From Verrucomicrobiales bacterium (GTDB lineage Bacteria > Verrucomicrobiota > Verrucomicrobiia > Limisphaerales > J093), in the NCBI GenBank assembly GCA_024233305.1, contig JACKPV010000023.1:62001-126000 (forward strand): a DNA stretch of 64,000 nucleotides, in the 5' to 3' direction. Shown one piece after another: positions 8,338-15,299 of the stretch; positions within the stretch are counted from its first letter, which is position 1; every line of letters starts with the position of its first letter. Under the pieces are notes generated by a model. The model was given only the letters and a program-made list of their open reading frames with translations. It ran no database searches and was not told the origin of the DNA. The position numbers were made by a program, and so were the translations under genes.

Positions 8338-9762
8338 ATGCGGCGACGGCTGGCGGCATACTTCGAGTTCGAGCGGCACGGCACGGGCTTTCGCGTCGAG
8401 GCGCTGGCCGGGGTGGCCACGTTTCTGACGATGGCCTACATCCTCTTTCTGCAACCGGCCATCCTCAGCGGCCGGTTGTTCGGCATCGAGACAGGCATGG
8501 ACTTCGGAGCGGTCACCGTGGCGACCTGTCTTTCGGCGGCGCTGGCCACGGCGATCATGGGGATCGGCGCGCGTCTGCCCATTGCCCTGGCGCCGGGCAT
8601 GGGGGAGAACTTCTTCTTCGTGCTCACCGCCATCCCGGCCGCGGCCGCCCTCGGGCATCCCGAACCGTGGCGGGCCGCCCTGGGCGCGGTCTTCGTCGCC
8701 GGCCTGCTGTTTCTCGGCCTCTCGATTCTCGGCATCCGCCGGCAACTCATCGACACCGTCAGCCCGAGCCTCAAGTACAGCATGGCCGCGGGGATCGGCG
8801 TGTTGATCGCCTTCCTGGGCCTGCAGAACGCGGGCGTCATCCTCAAGGATCCAGGAACCGCCGTGAAATTGAACGCCCAGTTCGCCTCGCCCGACCGCTT
8901 GATCTTCGGGCTCGGGCTCCTGACAACCGGCGTCCTGCTCGCGCGCCGGGTGCGGGGCGCGGTGCTTTGGGGAATCGTTGCCGCCGGGGCGGGCACCGTC
9001 GCGTGCCGGCTCTGCGTGCCGTTGCTGCCCGAAACCTGGCAGCAGGGCGGGACCCTGCAAACCTCACTCCTGATGACGCGGTTTCAATGGGCGGAAGCCA
9101 TCGTCGCCGCGCCGCCCTCGCTTGGACCGACCCTTGGGAAGATGGACGTCCTGGCCGCGCTCTCGCTGCCCATGCTGCCCCTTGTGGTCGTGTTCCTGTT
9201 CATGGATGTCTTCGACACGATGGGCACCTTGATCGGCGTCAGCGAACAGGCCGGGTTGGTGCAGGAGGGGCGGCTACCGCGGGCGAACCAGGCCCTGATG
9301 GCGGACGCGGTGGGGACCGTGGCCGGGGCCGCCATGGGCACCAGCACGGTCACGAGCTTCATCGAAAGCGCCGCCGGCGTCGAGCAGGGCGGTCGAACCG
9401 GTTTCGCCGCGCTCACGACCGCCGCCCTTTTCCTCGTGGCCCTGTTCTTCAGTCCGATCATCGCGATGGTCGCCAGCTACCCGCCGATGACCGCACCCGC
9501 GTTGGTGGCCGTCGGCGCGCTGATGATGCGCAGTGTCACCCGCATCGACTGGAACGACTTCAGCGAATCGCTGCCGGCGTTTCTGATCGTGATCGGGATT
9601 CCGCTGACTTCTTCCGTCGGCGATGGCCTTGCGCTTGGCTTCGTGGCGTATCCCGTGATCAAGCTGCTCGCCGGTCGCGGACGGGAGGTGAGGTGGCCGC
9701 TCTACGTGGTTGCGCTGGCGCTGGTGCTGTATTTCCTCCTCATTCGCAGCCGGCTGGGCTGA
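8338..9762 (+). CDS. NCS2-family nucleobase (adenine/guanine/hypoxanthine-type) permease
   Basis: The 474-aa inner-membrane protein starts at ATG 8338 (MRRRLAAYFEFERHGT), the normal N-terminus of AzgA-type permeases. About 12-14 membrane helices are visible. Family motifs include LAGVATFLTMAYILFLQP, ALAPGMGENFFF (where most members have ALAPGMGLNAFF), FLFMDVFDTMGTLIG, and AAMGTSTVTSFIESAAGV. The transporter takes up purine bases by proton symport. The start at 8302 would add twelve residues without family similarity. Confidence 0.92.
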   Translation: MRRRLAAYFEFERHGTGFRVEALAGVATFLTMAYILFLQPAILSGRLFGIETGMDFGAVTVATCLSAALATAIMGIGARLPIALAPGMGENFFFVLTAIPAAAALGHPEPWRAALGAVFVAGLLFLGLSILGIRRQLIDTVSPSLKYSMAAGIGVLIAFLGLQNAGVILKDPGTAVKLNAQFASPDRLIFGLGLLTTGVLLARRVRGAVLWGIVAAGAGTVACRLCVPLLPETWQQGGTLQTSLLMTRFQWAEAIVAAPPSLGPTLGKMDVLAALSLPMLPLVVVFLFMDVFDTMGTLIGVSEQAGLVQEGRLPRANQALMADAVGTVAGAAMGTSTVTSFIESAAGVEQGGRTGFAALTTAALFLVALFFSPIIAMVASYPPMTAPALVAVGALMMRSVTRIDWNDFSESLPAFLIVIGIPLTSSVGDGLALGFVAYPVIKLLAGRGREVRWPLYVVALALVLYFLLIRSRLG

Positions 9763-9779
9763 CGCGGGCAGGGGGGCGT

Positions 9780-9808
9780 GCGCCCCACACCAAGCCGGGG
9801 TGGGGCGC
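9780..9808 (+). terminator. Hairpin after the permease gene
   Basis: GCGCCCCAC at 9780-9788 pairs perfectly with GTGGGGCGC at 9800-9808 across an 11-nt loop, starting 17 bp after the permease stop. There is no T-run, so termination is only suggested. Confidence 0.4.
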
Positions 9809-10059
9809 GCAGTCCCCTGCGCGTCGTTCCGGGGAAGAGTGATCGAGTGCGGCCTGGGCAGCCCCCAGGCCGGCCCTTGGTCCAGCGGCGGTCTGCGCCT
9901 GAACGACCGGCGGGTATCCCCCGGAGTTCCCCCGGGGGCGGGAGGGCTGGCCCGGGTCTCGATCACCGCTTTCCCCGGCTCACGGACCATCGTCCGCACG
10001 GATCGACTTCGATCCCGATCCTACGGCTGCGCAAATTCACACCGTAATGAAAAATGAGG

Positions 10060-10088
10060 TTGTCAACCGAACTGTATTCATCATTAAC
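10060..10088 (+). promoter_or_regulatory. Putative sigma-70 promoter of the outer-membrane protein gene
   Basis: TTGTCA at 10060-10065 lies 16-17 bp before a weak CATTAA/ATTAAC -10 element, inside a locally AT-rich stretch that ends about 30 bp before the ATG at 10115. The -10 match is poor. Confidence 0.35.
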
Positions 10089-10114
10089 TAAGCGGCGTTT
10101 TGCAACCTAATACC

Positions 10115-10987
10115 ATGAGATTCACTGCAACAACCATCATCGCTCTGTTGAGCACCGCTCTCACCCTGGGAACCGCCCGCGCCGCGGATGGCCCCGCGGC
10201 AACCAAGGCCAGCGCCTGGGTGGCGCCGGTCGCCAACCCCATCTTCTTCGAGTCGCCGGCCATCGGCACCGAGGCCCGCCCGATCTTCATCTGGCAAAAC
10301 CTGAACCAGGACTTCGTGACCCAGGGCGGCGACGCCCAGGTTTACGCGTTGCAACTGCGGATTGCCCTGACCGAGCGGTTGGCGATCATCGCGACCAAGG
10401 ACGGCTTCGTGGATTTCAATCCAGCCGCCGTGCTGCCACACGACGAGGGCTGGGCCGACATCGCCGCCGGCGTGAAATATGCGGTGGTGAGCGACGATCA
10501 GGCGCGCTTCGTGCTGACCCCAGGATTCACCTTCAAGATTCCCATCGGGGAGGAAAGCGCCTTCCAGGGCAACGGCGACGGGGAGTTGGATTTGTTCGTG
10601 TCGGCGGCCAAGGCGTTCGGTCCGGTCGAAGTGATGGGCAACTTCGGCGTGCGGTTGCCCATGAACATGGACGAGGAGACTTCGCAACTGCACTACAGCC
10701 TGCAGGTCGCCTATCCCGTCTGCCGGTGGTTCAAGCCCTTCGCCGTGTGCAACGCCTACACGGTGCTTTCCGAAGGCGACAACCTGCCGCTCGGCAGCGA
10801 GGGTTATGACCTGATCAACTTCGGCGTCTCGAACGCCGCCGGCGAGACCATGGTGGTGGTCGGCGGCGGTTTCCGCACCGAGTTGCTCAAGCAGTTGGAC
10901 CTGGGCTTCGCCTACGAGAAGGGCGTGACCCATAGCGACGGCATCTTCGACGACCGCTTCACGGTGGATGCGGTGATTCACTTCTGA
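10115..10987 (+). CDS. Predicted outer-membrane beta-barrel protein
   Basis: The 290-aa product has a signal peptide (MRFTATTIIALLSTALTLGTARA, cut after ARA). The mature part is made of alternating hydrophobic and polar strands separated by short turns and ends in VDAVIHF, a C-terminal Phe typical of beta-barrels recognised by BAM. There are no TonB-box or plug features. The ATG at 10115 is chosen because it begins the signal peptide; the TTG at 10100 would add five residues. It resembles uncharacterised porin-like or transporter-like barrel proteins of Verrucomicrobiota. Confidence 0.75.
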   Translation: MRFTATTIIALLSTALTLGTARAADGPAATKASAWVAPVANPIFFESPAIGTEARPIFIWQNLNQDFVTQGGDAQVYALQLRIALTERLAIIATKDGFVDFNPAAVLPHDEGWADIAAGVKYAVVSDDQARFVLTPGFTFKIPIGEESAFQGNGDGELDLFVSAAKAFGPVEVMGNFGVRLPMNMDEETSQLHYSLQVAYPVCRWFKPFAVCNAYTVLSEGDNLPLGSEGYDLINFGVSNAAGETMVVVGGGFRTELLKQLDLGFAYEKGVTHSDGIFDDRFTVDAVIHF

Positions 10988-11134
10988 CCGCTCCCCACCC
11001 GGCAAACGCCGGCTGTCTGCGCCCGGGTCCCCCCGGCGGCGGGCAGCCGGTGTTTCGTTTTGCCGCGCTTTCCCGAAAGCATCTCGCGGAACAACCGGCC
11101 TCCCTGGTTCACAGCGCCGCCGGTCGGGGGGCGC

Positions 11135-12601
11135 TCACAGCAGCGACAGAATCACCAGATCGATTGCGCCGACCACGATTGCCGCCCGGGACAATCCGCG
11201 CCCGCGGCCGGCGCATTGCCAGTCGCCCGCCTTGTACTCGCCGACCAGTCCGGTCAGGATGCCGAGCAGGGCGATGACCGCAGTGACCGCGCGGACGGGG
11301 GACAGGGTGAGAACGAGGCCGAGCACCGCCAGGGCGAACGCCGCCCCGGCCCACTCGTTTCGACGGAGCGCTCCGAAGGCCTGCTGCAAGGCATCCACCT
11401 GGGCCGGCGAAAGTGGCGGGCGGGTCGGGGCGCGCGAACGGGAAGCGGGAATGGGGCGCGGTTGCGGCGGCGCGGGACCCGTGGAGCGCGTCGGGTTGAA
11501 GACCGCGCTCCAATGCGTCGCCGACGGGCGGGAAGCGGCGGCCGCTGGACGACGTCTGCGCGGCGCTGGCTTGAGGTGCTCGCCCCGTTGCACTGCCTCG
11601 GCGCTGGGAAATGGATCGCGTCCCCCGAGGAGTTGCCGTCGTTCGCACCACGGACATCCGGTCAAGTGGTTGCTGAAGATGTGCTGGGCGTTGTCCTGGC
11701 AGGAGACCAGGGAGGCCTCGGCCTCCTCGATGCCGTACCGCCAGCTCACGGCATCCGGTCGCAACGCGGGGTCGGTGTGGCCGTCACAAAAACAGCGAAC
11801 GAACAGATCCTGGAGGACCGGATGCAGCCAGTTGAACCGGGGGCCCGCCGGCATCGGGGTGTAAGGAACCGAGGCCCGGGCCACGTGCGGGAAGTGGCCG
11901 CCGGCGATCCGGTCTGCGTACACGGGCGCCTCGCCGGGACCATGGTAAACGCCAGCAAAAGGATGGGTTCCCTCCATCAGCAGTTGAAAAACGAGGGTGC
12001 CGATTCCGAAATGGTCCTGTGCCGGTTCGCGGTTGACCCGCGCAAACGACTGCCCCTGCAGCTCGGGGGGCGTGAATTCCGGCCGACCCACCCGACAGCG
12101 AAAGAGCGTCCCTGAGGCCGTGTCCCAAACTTGAAACGAATCGGTGTCGACGATGGTGACCAGCGCGGTCTCGGAGACGAGCAGATTGGATTCGTTGATG
12201 TCGCCCACCACATACCCACGGTCGTGGAGCGCCCGGATGGCGGTGACGAGATTGCGGGCGGTGCGGTGGAGGTAGAACCAATTGAAGAGCGGGGAGCGCT
12301 GGAGACGCGTGCGCGGATTGAAGTAGTCGATGATCGGGTGCATGCCGCTGACGCGCGGCATGACAAACCCGCACACTTCGGGGGCGGCCCGCGGGAGGAG
12401 CAGGAGATCCGAGGGCCAGGCGATGGCCACGTGCCCCTGGCCGGCCATGGGATCGACCGGCGGATTGGCGAGCATGGCCTGCACCTTGCGGGCGCGTTCG
12501 CCGGTCGGCTTGTGCCAGACCTTCGCCACGCGAAACGAATCGTGCCCGAGCCCGAAAATGCGCGCTTCCCCCCCGCTGCCGAGCTGTTCATCCGCCCGCA
12601 A
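11135..12601 (-). CDS. Protein-kinase-like protein with zinc knuckle and C-terminal membrane helices, 5' end disturbed
   Basis: The visible protein is 488 aa from a TTG at 12601. It has a glycine loop (LGSGGEARIF), a catalytic loop GDINESNLL with the Asp and Asn, and a DTD triplet in place of DFG. A Cys-rich motif (HLTGCPWCER) follows near residue 320, then a Pro/Arg-rich linker and about three hydrophobic helices. This is the layout of YegI/TerY-associated kinases, which normally sit with a VWA protein and a PP2C phosphatase; neither is present here. The frame is open without ATG or GTG up to 12643, exactly where the RAYT element begins, so the native start was probably removed or separated by that insertion. 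Confidence 0.75.
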   Translation of the reverse strand: MRADEQLGSGGEARIFGLGHDSFRVAKVWHKPTGERARKVQAMLANPPVDPMAGQGHVAIAWPSDLLLLPRAAPEVCGFVMPRVSGMHPIIDYFNPRTRLQRSPLFNWFYLHRTARNLVTAIRALHDRGYVVGDINESNLLVSETALVTIVDTDSFQVWDTASGTLFRCRVGRPEFTPPELQGQSFARVNREPAQDHFGIGTLVFQLLMEGTHPFAGVYHGPGEAPVYADRIAGGHFPHVARASVPYTPMPAGPRFNWLHPVLQDLFVRCFCDGHTDPALRPDAVSWRYGIEEAEASLVSCQDNAQHIFSNHLTGCPWCERRQLLGGRDPFPSAEAVQRGEHLKPAPRRRRPAAAASRPSATHWSAVFNPTRSTGPAPPQPRPIPASRSRAPTRPPLSPAQVDALQQAFGALRRNEWAGAAFALAVLGLVLTLSPVRAVTAVIALLGILTGLVGEYKAGDWQCAGRGRGLSRAAIVVGAIDLVILSLL

Positions 12602-12639
12602 CTCGATCGTCTCCCCCGACCGCTGGAGTTGAACACGCA

Positions 12640-12664
12640 GGGGTCAGTCCTCACTATTTACACT
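12640..12664 (+). repeat. Left terminal inverted repeat of the RAYT element
   Basis: It matches 24 of 25 bases of the reverse complement of 13634-13658. On the minus strand it encodes the transposase C-terminus SVNSED and its stop. Confidence 0.88.
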
Positions 12665-13606
12665 GCGTGCCCGACCGGCGGCCCGGTGCGCCCGCAGCAG
12701 GTTCGACACATAGGTCCACTTCCCCATTTCCAGTCGGCGCGCAATCCACGCCAGGGTCACGGTCGTTTCGCGCCGCAAACGGGCGGCAATGCGCACCTTC
12801 GCGGGGTCCCCTTTGGGAAGCGATCTCAAGTGACTCCCGGCAAGGCCGAGCGCTGCCAGTTCCTCACCGACCAGCCGTTCCGCCGTGGTCTCCGCCGATT
12901 CGATCCGCTCCGGCCCATAGCAGCGGGTGCCTTCCGCCGCGGAGATGCGCGCCAGCAGCTCTTCCTTGGCCTTCTCGGGACCGAAAAACCAGCCACGGCG
13001 AATCCCGGACCAATCCTGTTCGCCGGCTTCCCGAGCCCGCCACGTCTCCATCCGCTGCTCCAGGTCCTGGCGACCGCCGGAGGTGTCACGACCGACCCCG
13101 ACCTCGCCAAGCAGGCGGTCCACCCGGAGCCAGGGCCATCGGCGTTTGGGAGGTTTCAGATAGTCAGGATAGCTGCTCCACGCGTAGCTGCTCAACGGGG
13201 CCCCTGGCGCGAGCAAATTCGCCCGCAGCGGATTGAGATGCACGTAATCGCAGACCCGGCGGAAGTAACCCGGGGAGCTGGCGTCAACGAGGAGCGCCTT
13301 GTAACGCCCGGCGAACAGGTGGCCGACGAGCCGGTGACGCCGGTTGAAGCGCGTGGTGTAGGTTCCGAGAAACCACTTCATGCCAGCGACGAGGTTCGGC
13401 TGCGGCGTCTCGACGATCAGGTGGAAATGGTTGGGCATGAGACAGTAGGCGTGCACTTGCCAGTCGGTCTTTCCGCACACCTCGCCCAGTGTGTCGAGGA
13501 AGCGACGCCGGTCGGCGTCGTCGCGGAAGATGGCCTCCCGGCGATCGCCGCGGTTCATCACGTGATAGACCGCGCCCGCGAATTCGATGCGCAACGGTCG
13601 GGGCAT
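12644..13606 (-). CDS. REP-associated tyrosine transposase (Y1_Tnp/RAYT)
   Basis: The 320-aa product has the HUH signature PNHFHLIV near residue 58, the N-terminal RIEFAGAVYHVMNRGDR block and YVHLNPLRANL near residue 143 typical of IS200-like RAYT proteins. The catalytic Tyr is probably in FRRVCDYVHLNP or the following helix. The C-terminal third carries an HTH-like region resembling DnaA/Chromosomal-replication-type motifs (TVTLAWIARRLEMGKWTYVSNLL). The gene appears intact, so the element may be active. The stop codon lies inside the terminal repeat. Confidence 0.92.
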   Translation of the reverse strand: MPRPLRIEFAGAVYHVMNRGDRREAIFRDDADRRRFLDTLGEVCGKTDWQVHAYCLMPNHFHLIVETPQPNLVAGMKWFLGTYTTRFNRRHRLVGHLFAGRYKALLVDASSPGYFRRVCDYVHLNPLRANLLAPGAPLSSYAWSSYPDYLKPPKRRWPWLRVDRLLGEVGVGRDTSGGRQDLEQRMETWRAREAGEQDWSGIRRGWFFGPEKAKEELLARISAAEGTRCYGPERIESAETTAERLVGEELAALGLAGSHLRSLPKGDPAKVRIAARLRRETTVTLAWIARRLEMGKWTYVSNLLRAHRAAGRARSVNSED

Positions 13607-13633
13607 GGGCGCACGCTGCCAGCGGGGAGCGGG

Positions 13634-13658
13634 AGTGTCAATAGTGAGGACTGACCCC
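13634..13658 (-). repeat. Right terminal inverted repeat of the RAYT element
   Basis: It is the inverted partner of 12640-12664 with one mismatch. Read on the minus strand from the DUF1638 gene it encodes VSPHY and the stop. Confidence 0.88.
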
Positions 13659-14402
13659 CTCGATGATGCGGTCGTCGGAGGTGGCGGCGATTTGCTGGCC
13701 GGGTTCGACGCGGAGGAAGTCGGTGTCCGGCCAGTCGCCGGCGAGCCACCGGCGCAGCAGGGAGAGATCGCCGCGTGCCTGTTCGTATTGCCAGCCCTGG
13801 GCTTGGCAGATGCGCTGGACTTCCTGATCCAGCGCCAGCGGACGGGCGAAGTCGAAGTCGATGAGCGTTCCGTGGGTGTAGTGCTGGCTCCAGCCCCCCA
13901 TGACCTCCATCAGGTAATCCGCCTTTTCGCGCCCGTATTTGGCCACCCAGGCCTCGTAGTCCGCCTGTCGCGTGGATGGCGAATGGGCCGGGAGGAAGGC
14001 TCCGTGACCGGCAGGCAGGGACTTGCCCCGTCGGGTGCGGCATTCGAGCCAGCCCGAAGTGAAGTAATAGGTGCCGGGTCGCTCGGTGAAGCACTTCTGG
14101 TAGCGCTCCTTGGAGCCCAGGAAGAAGGTGATGCAATCGTGCGCGCGGGGCACGATCAGGGGGAGTTTTCGCGCCCGCAAGCCCGGCAGGATGCTGCTGC
14201 ACAGCCCGTAACCCAGCAGCACCGCGTCGTATTTGCCGTCCGGCAAGGCATCGATCCGCTCTTGAATGTCCCGGCGTCCCTCGGATGGCGTGTCGTGATG
14301 GCCCTGCGTGAGGAAGTCGAGGTCGATCAGGTTCGGGGCCTGGGCGGCGAGGTGGCTGAGTTCGCGAAATGCGATTTCGCAGGCGATGACCTTGAGAAAC
14401 AT
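13638..14402 (-). CDS. DUF1638 domain protein with IS-derived C-terminus
   Basis: The 254-aa product starts MFLKVIACEIAFRE and contains DAVLLGYGLCSS and PRAHDCITFFLGS, which are the conserved blocks of DUF1638. Members often contain conserved Cys and His residues and are found next to corrinoid or methyltransferase genes, but the biochemical role is unknown. The last residues after RIIEG are encoded by the end of the RAYT element, so the natural C-terminus has been replaced; loss is probably only a few residues. It lies 4 bp after the ThuA gene and is likely co-transcribed with it. Confidence 0.82.
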   Translation of the reverse strand: MFLKVIACEIAFRELSHLAAQAPNLIDLDFLTQGHHDTPSEGRRDIQERIDALPDGKYDAVLLGYGLCSSILPGLRARKLPLIVPRAHDCITFFLGSKERYQKCFTERPGTYYFTSGWLECRTRRGKSLPAGHGAFLPAHSPSTRQADYEAWVAKYGREKADYLMEVMGGWSQHYTHGTLIDFDFARPLALDQEVQRICQAQGWQYEQARGDLSLLRRWLAGDWPDTDFLRVEPGQQIAATSDDRIIEGVSPHY

Positions 14403-14406
14403 GTGG

Positions 14407-15180
14407 CTAGTCCCGGTGGGCGGTCCAGCGGATCGCGTTTTTCAGCAACCGGCGATAGGCGGGGTTCTGGTAAGCCTGTTTGTCGTGCCCGAGTTGGATG
14501 GCGGCCACCCGGCCTTTTTGCCAGGTTTTGACCCAGGCGATCACCGGGCTGCTGGTCGGTTCCTGCGTCGCCAGCAGTGGTTTGGCCGTCGGCTTGAGTT
14601 CGAGTCCGCCGTAGGTCTCGTCGTGGATGGAGAAGTCCGCCATGCCAAGCGTCAGCGGATGCGCGCGATTCAACACCTGGACCTTCAGGTCCACGTCGTG
14701 CAAGTAGGTCGAGGCCGGCCCCTTCTCCCCGTGGTCGTCCCAGGGTTCGAGATGGTAACGGCCGCCAACGATTTGGGCATAGAGCGGCCAGTCCTGGTAA
14801 TTGACCAGCGAGTGGTGCAGAGCGACCAACCCCTTCCCTTCCTCGATTCGCTGGCGGAAATCCCGGCGGACCTCGGGCGTGATGGGCTGCCACATGTCGT
14901 ACATCACCAGCACGTCCCATTCGGCGGCGCGATCTGCGGCCAGCCAGGCATGGGCCTCGGGATGCGCGACAAACCGCGGCTCGATTCCCGGAAGGGTGGT
15001 GAACATCGCCCGGAATTCGTTGGTGTCGTAACCGTGGCCGCCGGTCACCACCAGGAGGCGAAGCGGCGCGTCCTCTGCGGCGCCGGCCGGTCGAAGGGCG
15101 GCCGCGGCGGCAAGCACCGCGACGGTTGCCAGGAGCCGCAGCCGGCGGATGGTCAGGGCAGGTTGCATGGCGCGGATCAT
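14407..15180 (-). CDS. Exported ThuA-domain protein
   Basis: From ATG 15180 the product is 257 aa with a signal peptide (RRLRLLATVAVLAAAAAL, cut near GAA). The mature protein starts LRLLVVTGGHGYDTNEF and has the ThuA blocks GKGLVALHHSLVNYQDW, ETYGGLEL and SSPVIAWVKTWQKGRVAAIQLGHD. ThuA proteins have a class I glutamine-amidotransferase-like fold and occur in trehalose or sugar utilisation clusters; catalytic activity is not established. ATG 15168 is an equally possible start. The gene is divergent from glnD, with 119 bp between the starts. Confidence 0.88.
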   Translation of the reverse strand: MIRAMQPALTIRRLRLLATVAVLAAAAALRPAGAAEDAPLRLLVVTGGHGYDTNEFRAMFTTLPGIEPRFVAHPEAHAWLAADRAAEWDVLVMYDMWQPITPEVRRDFRQRIEEGKGLVALHHSLVNYQDWPLYAQIVGGRYHLEPWDDHGEKGPASTYLHDVDLKVQVLNRAHPLTLGMADFSIHDETYGGLELKPTAKPLLATQEPTSSPVIAWVKTWQKGRVAAIQLGHDKQAYQNPAYRRLLKNAIRWTAHRD

Positions 15181-15299
15181 GCGGCGGAGGAAGTCGTCCC
15201 GGCAAAGCAAAAGCACGCGGGCGTCGGTTCGGCGCGGGGGTTTGCGGGCGGTTCCCCGGCTTGCGCCCGGTGGTGGTTCGCGCCTACTTTGGCGGCTGC

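Larger units (their letters stand above)
9763..10114. other. Intergenic region between the permease and outer-membrane protein genes
   Basis: This 352-bp gap has no gene-like frame. Its first part is very GC-rich and holds a 9-bp hairpin at 9780-9808 and short CCCCGG-type palindromes near 9920-9945. The last 80 bp turn AT-rich and hold the probable promoter of the next gene. Confidence 0.6.
12640..13658 (-). mobile_element. RAYT/REP-associated transposase element with 25-bp terminal inverted repeats
   Basis: The element is 1019 bp. Its ends, 12640-12664 and 13634-13658, are inverted copies of 25 bp with one mismatch (start GGGGTCAGTCCTC). A single transposase gene fills the interior. No target-site duplication is evident, as expected for HUH transposases. 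It separates the DUF1638 gene from the kinase-like gene and supplies the last codons of the former. Confidence 0.85.

Noticed and set aside
12131..13654. 507-codon plus-strand frame across the kinase start and RAYT element
   Set aside because: It crosses two unrelated loci and has no protein-like features; it ends in the terminal repeat by chance.
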